Shown: positions 10,042 through 22,694, numbered from the stretch's first letter. The stretch is 64,000 bases of DNA from Epithemia pelagica (GCA_946965045.2 OX337232.1:558001-622000); one strand, 5' to 3'. The notes: generated by a model from the sequence alone, not told the origin. Numbers and translations are program-made.

Positions 10042-13000
10042 TTACCATCCTTGATTAAGTTTTTGGCAACGTTCGAATAGGTCACGTGCTTGACACTTTG
10101 TAAAGTAATCAGCTCGTTGTTCTTCTGTGCTCACCATGCTGACCTTAGTTCCTCCTGGGTGATCGCCAACATGTTCCCAAAAGAAATGAAGGTAGGTGTT
10201 GAAATGTTTTCTTCTAGGCGTCAACCTTTGCTTCGTTGCAAGATAGAAGGCACCAGAATTATCTTCGAATACCTCTGAGTAGATTGTAGGCTTTTCGAAT
10301 GGAAGGTCCAGATTAGTCAATAGCTCCTCTACTACACGTCGGGTAGCTATGACGCTACGCATGGCTTGTGAGAGGGCATGGTACTCGGCTTGGAGAGTAC
10401 TTAGGGCTACTGACGACTGAAGCTGGGAACGCCAAATTAAAGGGCACCCAGAAAGACTCAGAATATATCCTGTGCGGGATTTGGCGCTTATAGGATTATC
10501 TTGTGGTTCTCGTCCGTGTAGACCGGCGAAATCGGCATCTACATAACAATCCAACTTAAAGTCTTTAGTAGGGGTGAAAATCGTCCCCTTGTCTTTAGTA
10601 CGCACTAGGTATCGGACTATAGTTTTGATTGCTGCTGCGTGAGACTTCTTCGGAGCTGTACTAAATCTTGCTACTTGACTAACTGCAAAGGCTATGTCGG
10701 GTCGCGTGTTAGTGGCCAGGTACAGTAGCATGCCGACAATGGACCTGTATTGCCATTTTTCTTGCATAGGTTCACCATCTGGATCACTTCCGAGTGCCAG
10801 TTGTGTGGCTGGTGTCCAGTTGGGCTTACAGTCTTGTAGTCCTGTAGCTTTGATTATTTTGTTGATCAGGCCCTTTTGGGTCATTGTAATTGACTTGGTC
10901 TTTTCGTCATGTACAAAATTGATGCCTAAGTAATCAGTGAAGTTTCCTTCTTTTTGCAAAGATAGTCCTTTCTCTTTCAGCCGTTCAATAAGGTCGTCTA
11001 CAAGTTTCATTGTAGGGGCACATTCACCACAGTCATCTACCCAGAGAAAGATAATTATGTCTTTCTTGTACAGTAGACATTTATCATGCTTACTCATTTG
11101 GAAACCATCTTCCAATAGGGCCTTTACTAGGTGATCCTACCAAAGTCTAGGTGCGGATGAGAGTCCGTATAGACTCTTAAGAAGCCTGAGGCACATAGTT
11201 CCAGGTGATAATGATCTGAAGCCTCTTGGAAGGTGAATCCAGACAGGTTCATGGAGTGTTGCTTGCACGAATGCATTGTTGAAATCGATGCAAGCAAGCT
11301 CCCATCCTAGAAATAGACTAAGGACAAGCACTATTCGAATTGTGCTCCAATTGACAACAGGAGAGTAATTTTCTTCTTCGGTTTCCTGTAGGTCTCCTCG
11401 TACACAGTACCTAGCTTTGTATTTTCGTATCTCTCCATCTGGAGAGCGCTTTCTTTTAAAGACCCATGTTCCAGGTAGGATTCTTGTAGTTGCCTCGGAT
11501 TTCGGCACTTCCGTCCATGTTCCTTTCCCTTCTAGTTCCCTAATCTCATTTTCGGCCGCTTCTTTCCACCTATCTATGTCGTTATCTCGCATTGCTTCGT
11601 CATAGCTCAATGTGTCCGGGTCGGAAATCGACGCTTTCATCATTGAAAGCAGATCGTTAGGCTGATAGGACGGAGCTAGAGAGGCTAGGTTAGCATCCTG
11701 TACATAGCGTTGCGGTGGACAGATAGTTCGTCCGGAGCGTCGGCTGGTTCTGAAAGAACTAGGTGGAGTCGGTTCCGGAGGAGGTTGTTCCCTCTTAGGA
11801 GTGACGGATTTTAAGGGGGTCATAACAGGGGGTGAAGGAGGATCCTGCTCTGCGATTGGCGTTAAGACGGTGTTCTCCCTCTGAGGAAGGGGCGCTGCAA
11901 CAGGGGTGTGTGGAACTCCCTCTGAAGGCAGTGTCGGTTCCGCTACGGGAGCAGAGTGAGAAGAAACAGGAGGCAAAGTGGGAGGAGTGGGTATGGGTAA
12001 AGGATCGTCGGGAATATGTCGATCCATGGATTGATGGATATGATCCAATCGATTTTCATATTTGGATCGATGAACCTCATTAGTTGCCGTAGGCGATTCC
12101 ATATTTTCTTCTGTTTCGTCTTCAGTATATTGATATCGAGATTCTCCGAATAATTGGTCCCATTCAGTACTAGTGAAATCTGGAACATCCTCAACGGAAG
12201 TGGCTATTGTAGAAAACCAATCATCGAATACCACATGGAATTGCGGTGTGATATATCCTGTAGAAGGGTTTAAAACTAAAGGTACAGTTGTTGCGTGTCG
12301 ATTACTCAAGCCCATTAGTATACACCGTGTGGAACGTGGCTTCCACCTAGGTAGCTTCTTTCCATCTGACATAGATTTGTCCAGTACGTAGACAGGGCAG
12401 CCCCACACGTGTAAGTCGTGGAACTTTCGCTGCTCCCATCTAGTGCTAGTGAATAAATCATGTGGGCTTATTCCGGTGGCGGTGTTAGGGACATGGTTAC
12501 ATAAGAAGGTAGCATGGGACACAGCCATGGGCCATAGTGAGAGATCAGCCATTTCTGGCCAATGTATAGCGGTGTGTAGCATCATGGTGCGCGCTATAGA
12601 CATAATTGTTTGTATGGCCCGCTCGGCTATACCGGCGTGATGATGAGCCCCTACTCCAGCAAAGCGGTATGTTTGAGCAAAAGTTTGTAGGGACTCTGTA
12701 TATTTGGCAGAGGTGAATGCCGATCCATTATCGGTTAGATACTGAGAGGGCATAACTCCAACGTCTCTACAAAATAACTCGAAGGAATTTTTAACGTGTA
12801 GAGTTTCATGAGTATTTAAGTGGCTCTGAAAGCCAATCCAGGTGTAACCCGAAGCGTGGTCTACGAATATTGCTCCACCCATATACATATCTTTAGACGT
12901 GGATGAACCCCGAGTATTAAATCTTCTTCCCTTAGTAGAGCATACGAAATGATCGACACTGACACATTGTCCAGGATACAAATTTTCTGCTTTTGTTATC

Positions 13001-16000
13001 CCCTTGCGATCCTTCACAATGGAACTTGTGGTTCCAGGTGATGGTCTTCGCTTTTGTTTGCCATATTGACAGGCTGCACAAAGAGGTAAGTTCGTGAGAG
13101 TGGATGCTTTGATGTGGAGTCGACGCTTGTGTTCACTGGTTGCAAGCACTCCGGTTCTCATAACGAATTGAACTTTTCGAAACGACAGGTGGCCGAAGCG
13201 ATTGTGCCAACGTACCAATTCTTGTTGCGCTTCGCTTAAATTCATGTTGTGCTGTGATGTTTCTGAAATGATGAAGCTGAGAGCGTGTGCGCTTTTCTTT
13301 ACTTCTTTGTGGTCGTACCCATACGACATGGGCAGGTTGTTGGACGGATTGATGAGAATTGTGATTTGCGTTCGTTTCTTGTCACCGGGCATTCCTGTAA
13401 GCACCATTGTCTTTCCATCTTGGATGATTTTCTCACCGTCGTATGTTTGGAGTAGACTTTGTGTTGACAGGAGTCTTGCGTTGGTCTTTGGCACAAGAAA
13501 GGCAGGGAGTTTGAGCCGTCTGAGCTTCCCTTCAGTGTCGAGCACAGACCACAAGACGAAACCTCGGCCCGTTGCCTTCATCCTGTTGGCGATTCCTTTT
13601 ACATTGAAGTTTGGCAAGGGCTGGATTGTTCCGATGAAGTCTTGAGTCTGGTTTGTGATCAAGATGCTGGCTCCGCTGTCCCAGATAATTGGATAGGATG
13701 CATTGTGTGGCATGGCGCTTCGTAAAGCGAGAGGATCCTGAAGGCAAGCTTGGAGTCCAGCTTGTGTAATTTGATCCCATTGGTGGTGTGGTGTGCTCCC
13801 CAAGGTCCTGAAGACATCGCAGAGTGTGGGTCCCTCAAGGCACGCTGCAAGAGCAAACATTTCTCGTTCCCTTGCAGATCGTGTGTTCCTGAAGATGTCG
13901 ACAGGATTTGTCGACGGGCGGTTATTAGAGTTCCTATTCCGATGATGGTTCATCGGGTTCGATGGATGGTTGGCGCGATGGGGGTTCTGATAGCGGTCCA
14001 TGGGTGTGGTACAGTATACCTCTTGTGGGTTGCGTCGTTTCTTGGAATGGATTCGTTGTTGACGAAGTCGTTGTTGTAAGGGTTGACGGTTAACCCGTGT
14101 CAGTCGAGTCCGCATTTGTGCTCGCTTGGTGACTGGAGCAGGGTGAATTGGTCGGAAAACGGATTTGCGTTTGGGACCGGCTCGTCGAGGGGACAAAGGT
14201 TGGTGTTCTCCCTCTTTCGAGCGATTTGCCCTGCCAGAAAGCAACAATTTACCAACAGACACAACAATCAAACGAAGGCAGTCGAAGAGAACACGGCCAT
14301 TAAGGATGGATCCAACAATGTTGCACCAGAAGGTGTGGAAGAGAAGCGTGTTCCCAAACAAAGGGGTTTGAGCTTGGCGACGTGGGTGGAGATTGACTCG
14401 GAAATGGTTGACAGTGGGTGGGCGCTGTGGCTGGGGTGAGAATAAAGAACGGATAGGGGCAGTGTGTGCCACGCTAGGCGATTCCCAGGGTGCAACCATG
14501 AAGGCAGCCAACCAACAGCACAACCAGGTGAAGAAAGCAGGTTGGCACGATGGGTGAATAAGAACACTCCAAACAAGGGCAGACCCGCCGTAGGTCAAAT
14601 CTCGGATTCCCAAGTACAGATGGGTCATTCCCGACCAAATAGACTTAAAACCTGAAATAGTTGCATTGTTTGCATGTTCCAGAGGGTGTGGAACAGGTAG
14701 GATCCAAAGGATACTGGATAGGACCACAAGAAGGGTCGTGAAGCTAGCCGCAAACATGTGCCAAGGGAAAGCAGGAATTGTGGTGGTCTCACCCTGCGTT
14801 TGTACCGACCCGACAGGCGCAGTGTGGTTGCTTGCACGTGTAGGGCCACGCGTATCTCCGGGCGTGGTGTCCGAGAGAGTACTATAAGGTGCATAGTTCA
14901 TTTCGAACTGATCGAAATCCGGAAAGTCTTTGCTAGGGTCACGAGGCGTCTGTGATTGTGATGGATAGACTGTACTGCTAGATCCATCAGAACGGACACG
15001 ATCAGGGCAGACCGGCGTCGGGATGTCAGGAGCAAGGTCGCCGGCCGCTAAGTTCCAAGCAAATTCGTGAATGAGAGTCAAAGGCAGACTCCGATTGGAA
15101 TAGGGTGATCCTTCAACCTGTTCACGTTCATGAGTGTAAGTCCATAGTTCTTTAACAAGCTCGCCTTGGTTGTGTAGCTTGATTTCCAGCTCTCCACGTG
15201 TGGCTGGATCAGACTCACGGTTGAATGCAAGACGTGTTGTCACTAATTCCTCAGTCGCGTTGGTTATGAGGACGTCCATCTTGTCTGGATCTTGGTCAAA
15301 CTCGTGCTTCGCCAGTACATTATGGATCACAGTAATACTGTGGGGGACACACGTGAGGTATTGGATGATACTGTCACAGAGTGAGACAAAAGGGGACTCG
15401 TTGTTCTCGTCGATCTCATCTTCACTTTCCAAATTTTCGTTTGCATCAGTCATCTCTTCGTCGTCGGAGCTCGAGTCCGAGTCAGCAATCTCAATGAGTG
15501 CCATCTTGGCATAGTATTGCGCAAAGGGATTGATACGTGGGTAAGTGATATCTGTTTCGTTTGTTGTGTGAGAAGCGTCAGTGGGAACGTATTGTTCTCC
15601 AAGATTGCTTGTGTCGACAAACGACGTCGAGGAGAAGGATCGTTCTCCATCCGCTGTGTCAGCCATGTCTTCTGCTTGCTGTTCCAAAGTCTCACATGCC
15701 TTGCTTCTTGAACTGAGATTTACAGAGGGCGGATCTGAGATATTGACTGGTGACGGCGTGGTGTTGCTTTGATTGAGAAGGGCAACAAATTGTGCATGGT
15801 ATCCTCGTTCAATTGGTCGATGTTCCATGATGCGAGCCCGAAGAAGGCAAGGTGGCGGATCGGATTGAATCTCGAGTCCAGGCCAGACAGGAGCTGGATT
15901 TGGGTGGTGTGGGATCCTCGTACCATCCAAATACCATCCAAGGTACCATTCTTCGTTCTTTACTCTTTGGTAAGCCTGTGCGATGGTAAGTTCCGGCTCT

Positions 16001-17280
16001 TGGTGTTGCAGAGCGTAAACGGTGTACTGCGCTCTCTCATAACGCATTCCATCTCGTCTTGCTTTTGCTGCTTCTTCCTCTATGGAGATCCGTGGATCTG
16101 TTGCAGGAGGACGCAGTCCTGGTTGAAAGCTTCTTGACCATTCTTCCAAAGTTCTCACAGAAGGACGAGGTTGGAGATTGAGTCGAGGAGGTGAAGTGTG
16201 GTCCATCTGGATAGGTGAGATATCTGGTTGCATTGCTGCAGGTTTCCTATCCTCTTGTTCCTCATCACTTGCAATCTCTCCTCTCTGCAAGTTCTTGAGA
16301 GGGGTCATTGAGATATTGTCATCGCTCAAAACCGAGCTGTCCTGTGTTGTATCGAGGATCGAGCCCATTGTTGTGTTGTGGGAACGCATATGTGTGTCGT
16401 CACTGCCGAGGTTGAGTTGAGAGCTGTCAAAGCTCGCTTCGTGTGCAGCTGTGTTTGCTTCAACAGTTTGGATGGCCATGCTTAGATCCGTGTCCATATT
16501 TTGGTTCTTGTTTGATGTGTCATACCAGGAGTTGATGTCCTCCCATTCGTCAAAATACAATGTATTTGCTTCTGCTTCTGTCTCACTATCACACCTCTTT
16601 TCACAGCAATGACGACGTACAAGAGGTGGTAGAGAAGAGAAGGACTCATCGGATGCAACAATTGACTCTCCAGACCCAACAATCAACCCCAGAGGAGTTC
16701 CTTCCTCTGTTTTCCGTTCTTCGGTGATGTGGTCCACACAACAATTTGTTTCTTCTTGGTTCTGTGGAGGATCCTTATTTGAATGGGAGGACCATTCCAG
16801 AGAGGACGTGTCTGCCGAGTGGTGATCAAAGTTGGGATTGTTGACTGGGTGCTGAATCATGTTGGAAGAATTGGAGGTTCCGTGTACTTCCATGAAGTCG
16901 CATTGCATGACAAAGGCGCACAAGTCGAAGTCCTGTGTATTGGTATATCCTTTGTCGTCTTCTTCAAGAGACATGCAATCTGGAAGATCTTTCCAGTCGT
17001 TGGTATTGCAGTCTTGGTCATTACAAAGTACACAACAATCAAACTCTGTTTTCCAAGCGGACACATCAAATTCGAGCTTGTGGGCTCGGGATTCCTTGGT
17101 GCCGTGCTTGTTTTTCTTGTATCCAACAATATGCTTGGCGGTCCCATGGGTGTCATTCCATCGTTTACAGATGGCACACCAATAGTACATAACCCCGTCT
17201 ACGATCATGGATTCAGGTTCATGAGAGGCCGGAGGCACAAGCCTCCACGGATGCGCCTTTGAACGGTCAACTCGAGTCAT
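10042..17280 (-). pseudogene. pol: copia pol polyprotein with one in-frame TAG in reverse transcriptase
   Basis: The frame runs from the ATG at 17280 to a stop at 11137–11139 (2,047 codons). It continues in the same frame after TAG to 10042, so one nonsense codon splits it. Residues ~35–50 hold a C-x2-C-x6-H-x4-H zinc-binding-like motif (WCAICKRWNDTHGTAKH). Residues ~50–1190 are Ser/Thr/Pro-rich and unrecognised, with hydrophobic, possibly membrane-spanning segments near 838–860, 890–925 and 980–1005. Then follow the aspartic protease (WDSGAS ~1198), the integrase HHCC region (WHNRFGHLS … CAACQYGK ~1355) and the integrase core D, D, E (SVDHF, LTDNGSAF, AGIAERAI). Reverse transcriptase (KARYCVRGDLQETE, DFNNAFVQA) ends at RLW-TAG just before FLWVDD, where YVDD is usual. 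RNase H (YVDADFAG … LQAEYHAL … EDNSGA) closes the polyprotein. The ATG overlaps the gag stop as ATGA. Confidence 0.93.
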
Positions 17281-18649
17281 ATTCTTTTTGCGTTGGGGTT
17301 TCTTCTTTCCCCCTTGTTGCGGTGACCGGTCAAAGGATTGCGTGGTCCAGTGGATGGAGAAGGGGTGGGATTATGGCCAGGAGGGTGTTTCAGCGAATTG
17401 ATGAGGGCATTCAAGTTTGCCTGGGTCATTGTACCCTTATGACCACCACTGCAATTTTGTCGAGGGGACGGAGTAGTTTTCGCGATTGCTTTGTTTGCTC
17501 CAAATGAGGTAGGTGGCGCTTTGGAGTCAGTGGCATGCTGCTTGGGGCGCCACTCGCCATCCTTGACACTAACCAAATATTTTGTGTTTGCTGTTTCAAT
17601 GATATCGGTATACCACAGCTTTTCTTTTCGCATTTTCAGATCAGCAGTGGTGCGATCCTGGAAGCAAACTTCAATGATGGTGTCATTTAGACTCTTCACC
17701 AAGTACATGAGCTCAAACTTGGGAGTGTCTGGCCACTCGGCACGTAGTATATTGGTCATCAAGCTAGCGGTCAGGGTGTGGTCGTACAACCCAGCGGCGA
17801 TCAACGGTCGCGCCTTCTGCGAGAAGTCTTTGGTGAGTGCCATTATGTCTTGGCCCGGATATTTTTGAGGGAGTAATCCTCTCATATCTTTCTTCACCTG
17901 TTCCCAGTGTTGCGGTGAGTCATGTGTCACTATTTTCACAAGCACCATGAAAAGCTCCGGGAACGATTTGACGTCCCGTGCTTGATCCTGCACTTCCCTT
18001 TTGAATCCCTTTTCAAGACAGTCGAACAGGAAATCTCGTGCGCTCACATCATTGTTGCGATCATACTTATTGTATTGAGTCATCTGCACGTCCATCAACT
18101 CCTTGACCTTGCTGGGAGTGTATTTGGGATGTTCAGTCACAATGAAGAGCATTTCGGTGGGATCAAGGGGATTACGTAAGTACGCGATCGAGTCCATGCC
18201 ATGCATGACAAGTCTCCTTTCTTTTTGTCAAACTTGTCTTCAGGTCCTGTCACTCGGTCCTTGAACCGCTTGTCGTTGAAGGTACGTACTTGAAGTGCAC
18301 GCAAGTATTCTTGTCTTGTGGTTGGGTCTAACCCTTTCCAATCTGCGTTGGATTTCCCGCCAGTCCAGATGACAAACTCATCTCGTTTGCTCTGGAAGAT
18401 GCCGCCAATCTTAGGCTTGGTCGGCTTAAACACAGTGGGTGGAGCGTCCTCCTCCTCGGTCATGCTTGTTTGTCTTGACTCACCAATCAACCCGTCGGAG
18501 TTTTGCAATCTACCGGTTTGTTGGTCGTTGTTGGTGTCCTCCTCGTTGTTTTCAATCCGCGCCCCTGGAACTCCTGTATCAGTGACAGTGGTTTCTTGCT
18601 GGGGTTGTTCGTCGGAATCAAGAGAGGATAGTAAGTCGAAACTTCCCAC
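17277..18649 (-). pseudogene. gag: copia gag, frameshifted
   Basis: Two overlapping minus-strand frames make up gag: 18649–18137 and 18206–17277. The upper frame has no ATG at its beginning; 18649 is a GTG, and an in-frame TAG lies about 20 codons further upstream, so the natural start may be lost. The frame changes within an A-rich run near 18222–18232 (minus strand GACAAAAAGAAAGG), where one missing base would explain it. The lower part holds the capsid-like region (MLFIVTEHPKYTP … DFLFDCLEKGF … HWEQVKKDMRGLLPQ … ALTKDFSQKARPLI), in the place expected for a Ty1/copia Gag. The C-terminus is Pro/Lys/Arg-rich and ends at TGA 17277–17279, overlapping the pol ATG. Confidence 0.85.
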
Positions 18650-18845
18650 TCCACTGGAGGAGGTTGGGGAGTCTTGGTCGTCAGCCGTATTGGAGCTGGA
18701 GTCAGGGAGAAGCTAGATAGCTTCAGCGCGCAAAGCGGTTGGGTGGACGCAATAATCCACCAGAGCTAGTAGAAGGGACAAGCTCGATGTCTCGTCCTTG
18801 GGATCGATCAACAGATAAAAGCGTAGGGTTTGTCAGCCTCTGTTT

Positions 18846-18859
18846 GGGCTCGATAACCA
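18846..18859 (-). promoter_or_regulatory. Candidate primer-binding site
   Basis: Next to the 5' LTR the minus strand reads TGGTTATCGAGCCC. A TGG start adjoining the LTR is typical of a site complementary to a tRNA 3' CCA end. The tRNA cannot be named from this alone. Confidence 0.5.
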
Positions 18860-19574
18860 GTTAAAGGTGGGTAAAAAGCTAACTCTAGACGATAGGGTTA
18901 GATACAGTAGTTTCTCTAGGTCAACCTATATGCACAATAGACGATGGGGCCCTCACCTTCTATCAGCGTAATAGGTCGACTTCTCCGTTACAAAGCAAGT
19001 TTGGTTATCAAACTGGATGTTTATAAAGAAGTGAGATTAAACTAAAGATTGTGTTTTTCATCTTGAGATGGTTTGGCTCCTCTCGGATCGTTCGGCCATC
19101 ATCCCCCAAAATCTAGTCGTACATGAGGAACGTATTCCTTACTTCAGTGGACAAGTACTATGGAGCTACGATTAGGGACTAATAGAACTTGTTCTACTCC
19201 ATAGAGGAATGTGTTCCATCTTGGGTTGGATCTCCTGTTGATGAAGATCAAGTTCTATTCTCGAGGATCACGTTCTTTTCTCGATCCTCGATTTATGTAG
19301 CCCTTACTTCCGAGTGTAGCTCGTCCAGCGTACATCTCTTCCAAATAGTAGAGGGCATAGTTATTCTTATTCACAAATTCCTGTTGCGGGTCCATCTGTC
19401 CGTTCAACGGCCTACTTCTATTTAAGTACACGTAATGAATCTTAGATACACGTCAAGGTTTTGTGTCACAGACAGCGGTTTGTAACAGATGTCTCAAACC
19501 TGAACGATAAGCTAGGTGTGCTAGCTGGACTAGTTGATCGGATACAGACGTTGTAGAATAGCTATGTCTTAACT
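18859..19574 (-). repeat. 5' LTR of the copia element
   Basis: 716 bp, partner of 9253–9968. In element orientation it carries the promoter; no TATA box was assigned with confidence. Confidence 0.95.
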
Positions 19575-19579
19575 ATAAC
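19575..19579. repeat. Target-site duplication ATAAC, right copy
   Basis: Matches 9248–9252 on the other side of the element. Confidence 0.9.
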
Positions 19580-20339
19580 CCAAAGAAATTGTTAGAGGAG
19601 TAGTCGCTGGAAGAAACGGTTAGTACTCTATAGGAGTACTATCGATCGACTCAGTATTCTTGTTCTAGGTAGATTCTAGGAGAAGTATCAGATGAAATGC
19701 GAGGATGATAATATACTCTGTGTTGAGGATACTGCTCGCAAACGTTGCCAAGGTAACACCAACCAAAAGACCATCATCACCATTCTCTCCCCAGCGACAA
19801 AACGGACACGGCAACAATGTATGCGTGGTAGTGGTTGTAGGAGCCCTTGTGGTTGAATGAATCTTCCCTGTTGTTCCATGTTGATATATTTTGGTGGTTG
19901 TTTCAATTCCATTTGCAGCCCAAAGGGTAAGGTAAAGGTATGTGCCATCCGTTCGTCCAATTTGTATCCCGGCTGGTGGATGTGTCGTCGGGCGTGCGTC
20001 TTCAACGGATGCGGCCTGCGCTTTTTTCGAGCACCAGACAGACGGAATCTTGAAAAGATTCTCTCCTTCTTTTCTTTGCGAAGATGGATGTTCTCTTTCA
20101 TTTTGGTTTTCCCAACTGATGGTGGTTGTCAGCAACAGACGACACTATTGAATGCATCATCTGGAGTTGCCGTCATACCGTGAACGAACTCCTCATTGAC
20201 TGTGTGATCCTTCCAATTTTTTTTCCTTTTCCGAGGTCGTGTCTGCCTATAGTCAAGGCGTCGCATCCTCTCTTTGGCGAGCCCTATTGCCGCCAAGTCT
20301 CTTCGTTCGGGGAACGCTCGGATCTTTCATCATTATATC
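19580..20339. other. Intergenic region upstream of the aminotransferase; possible small minus-strand ORF
   Basis: The minus strand is open from 20135 to 19665. The frame contains GRTDGTYLYLTLWAANGIET and a hydrophobic C-terminal stretch (LLVGVTLATFASSILN … IIILAFHLILL), which could be a small membrane protein divergent from the aminotransferase. The frame lacks an early ATG and I recognise no family, so it is not called as a gene. Confidence 0.25.
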
Positions 20340-22325
20340 ATGTCCTCCCACGCAGACACTTCCTTGATTTGGATGGCGGCTGAAATTACCACATTTGTGG
20401 TATCTTCTTGGATTTTGTCTCGGGCATCCTCCGCCTGGTCCACATCCAAGAACAAGGAGGACGACGATCCACTCGTTCGTCCACCACAAGAACGACAAAG
20501 ACGACGACGACGATCGTCCTTGGACGAGGTCCATCAAACCTTGGGGACCGGTCCTCCCGCCAAGGAACGAGTCCGCAAACTACGACAAGCATCCTTTTCC
20601 AAACGTCTCAGTGTGTCCTATGCCAACTCCGATCCTCTCATGATCATGAAGGTACGTACTGCCTGTACATACGGTACATGCATACACAAACCAACATGCA
20701 CCCATGGCAAGAGTCGGTCATGGATGATTGGAGGCAGTGTGCATGGCGCTTTCATCGTTGTGTTCGAGTCGATTCGACTCATGCAACTTTTGGATTTTGC
20801 TTCTTGTGTTCTTTTGGTGCGGCCTTCTTTATTCTCTTTTTTCATTGTGGACTCTCTCTCTCTCTCTTTTTCTCTCGCTCGCTCTATACTACTAATAATA
20901 CTATAGGGCATTGGGAGTCGGTTAGTGGACGAATCGGGTGTGAGTTATTTGGACACCCGCAACAATGTGGCTCATTGTGGGCATTGTCATGAGCATGTCG
21001 TGCAAGCCATTCAAGAGCAAGTTGCCCTCCTCAATACCAATACCCGCTATTTGCATCCCAACATGACTCTGTTGGCCCAACGCTTGTTGTCGCAGTATTT
21101 TCCACCCACACTCAACAAGATTTTTTTTTGCAATTCGGGCAGTGAAGCCAATGACATGGCCCTTCGATTGGCCCGAGCCGTGGCGGGGGGATCCACCAAT
21201 ACCATTGTCGTACAAGGTGCCTATCATGGTCATACCTTGGCCGTGTTGGAAATTTCACCCTACAAATTTCTCAAGGGAACCGAATATCCCACACAACCGC
21301 AACCGACGGTACCACCACCCGCCGGCAAGGACGACAAAAAGAACACAAAGAAGAAAACGAACACGAACCACAACAACAACAACAGAAACCACAAAGACAG
21401 TAAGTCATTGCCACCACAGTTTCAAACGCCGGGTCCTCACATTTGGCAAGTACCGGTCCCCGATGTCTATCGTGGACCGCATCGCGATCCCGCCACTGCC
21501 GGTGCCGACTATGCCCACTATGTGGAAGAAGCCTGTCGGTATTATACCGAACTCAAACAAGAAAAGGTTCGAGCCTTTATCATGGAAGGAGGATTGAGCA
21601 TTGGCGGTGTCGTGTTACCGCCCAAGGGGTATTTGGCCACATGCGCCAAGGCCGTCCGAGCCGCGGGGGGAGTGTACATTGCCGATGAAGTCCAAACCGG
21701 ATTTGGACGCTATGGTTCCTCCTTTTGGGCCTTTGAACACAACAACAATACCAATGACGACAATGATGATGTGGTCATTCCCGACATTGTCACCATGGGC
21801 AAACCCATGGGCAATGGCATGCCCTTGGCAGCTGTCGTGTGTACCGAAGCAGTGGCACAAGCCTTTGAACAAGTCGGAGTGGAATATTTTAATACCTTTG
21901 GCGGCAATCCGGTATCCTGCGCGGCCGGATTGGCCGTCTTGGACGTGTTGGAACAAGAAGGTTTGCAGCAACATGCTCTACAAGTGGGAACCTACATGAA
22001 ACAAGAATTCCAAAAAGCGGCGGAACGGGTCCCCCTCATTGGCAATGTGCGTGGATCGGGCTTGTTTTTGGGTGTCGAATTGGTCAAGGACCGTACGACA
22101 TTGGAACCGGCCACGGCCGAAACACACTTGATTTGTTCCATTTTGCGACAAAAGTACCATGTCTTGACCAGTATTGATGGAATTCATGACAATGTCTTTG
22201 TCATCAAACCACCCATGGTATTTAGTAAAGACGATGTGGATTACTTTGTCCAATCCTTTGTGCAAGCCGCCTTGATTGATTTGCCCACCCACGACGCCTC
22301 CAACTTTGTCGTGACACCCACATGA
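20340..22325 (+). CDS. Class-III PLP-dependent aminotransferase, ethanolamine-phosphate phospho-lyase-like
   Basis: Exon 1 20340–20651 (104 codons) and exon 2 20907–22325 make a 576-residue protein; donor GTACGT, acceptor CTATAG, phase 0. The first ~45 residues have a hydrophobic stretch ([11 protein letters not shown]) followed by a basic region, perhaps a targeting signal. The aminotransferase class-III fold follows: NSGSEAND at ~180 (phosphate binding), [17 protein letters not shown] with the PLP-ring Asp at ~364, and MGKPMGNG with the Schiff-base Lys at ~403. The C-terminal half ([32 protein letters not shown]) resembles AGXT2L1/ETNPPL proteins, which cleave phosphoethanolamine to acetaldehyde, phosphate and ammonia. 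A close relative acting on phosphohydroxylysine cannot be excluded. A ~45-residue Lys/Asn/Thr-rich insertion (~235–280) is absent from the usual enzyme. The intron carries a CT-repeat tract near 20850. Confidence 0.88.
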
Positions 22326-22694
22326 CGACACTGTGGTATCGTAATAAAGAGACCTTGTCTTCGGTGGTGGCAAGGCACATTGACTTAGAGTGTCGCAATG
22401 AAAACGATCATAATTGATGTATATAGTATACATAAAGATACTCTATTTGTTACAAGTAATGCGAGATATAAAAAGTATCATCCGGTGTGGTTTCTACACA
22501 TGGTTGCACTTCACACTGATAGACAGCAACAAACAGAGACATATCGAAAATTGGATTGCCGATTGCAAACAAGACAAATCCAATAGAAGAGACATGCATT
22601 GAGTCATCACCAAGGACTTTGAAACTGGTACAGATGAGCTCAATCATTCTTGATCAATCCAGGGAGGTAGTCGCGATGCCCTGAATGTCATGGA
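22326..22694. other. Convergent intergenic spacer
   Basis: 3' flanks of the aminotransferase and of the first KGKGY gene. Nothing else recognised. Confidence 0.4.

Larger units (their letters stand above)
9253..19574 (-). mobile_element. Ty1/copia LTR retrotransposon, 10.3 kb, recently inserted
   Basis: Two 716-bp LTRs bracket gag and a pol region in the order protease, integrase, reverse transcriptase, RNase H, which defines Ty1/copia. It probably belongs to the diatom CoDi group, judged by context only. The LTRs differ at about four positions (counted by eye), pointing to a recent insertion. An ATAAC duplication flanks it. gag has one frameshift and pol one in-frame TAG, so this copy is not autonomous as read. 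Length is well above the usual 5–6 kb of copia because about 1,200 codons precede the protease. Confidence 0.95.
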
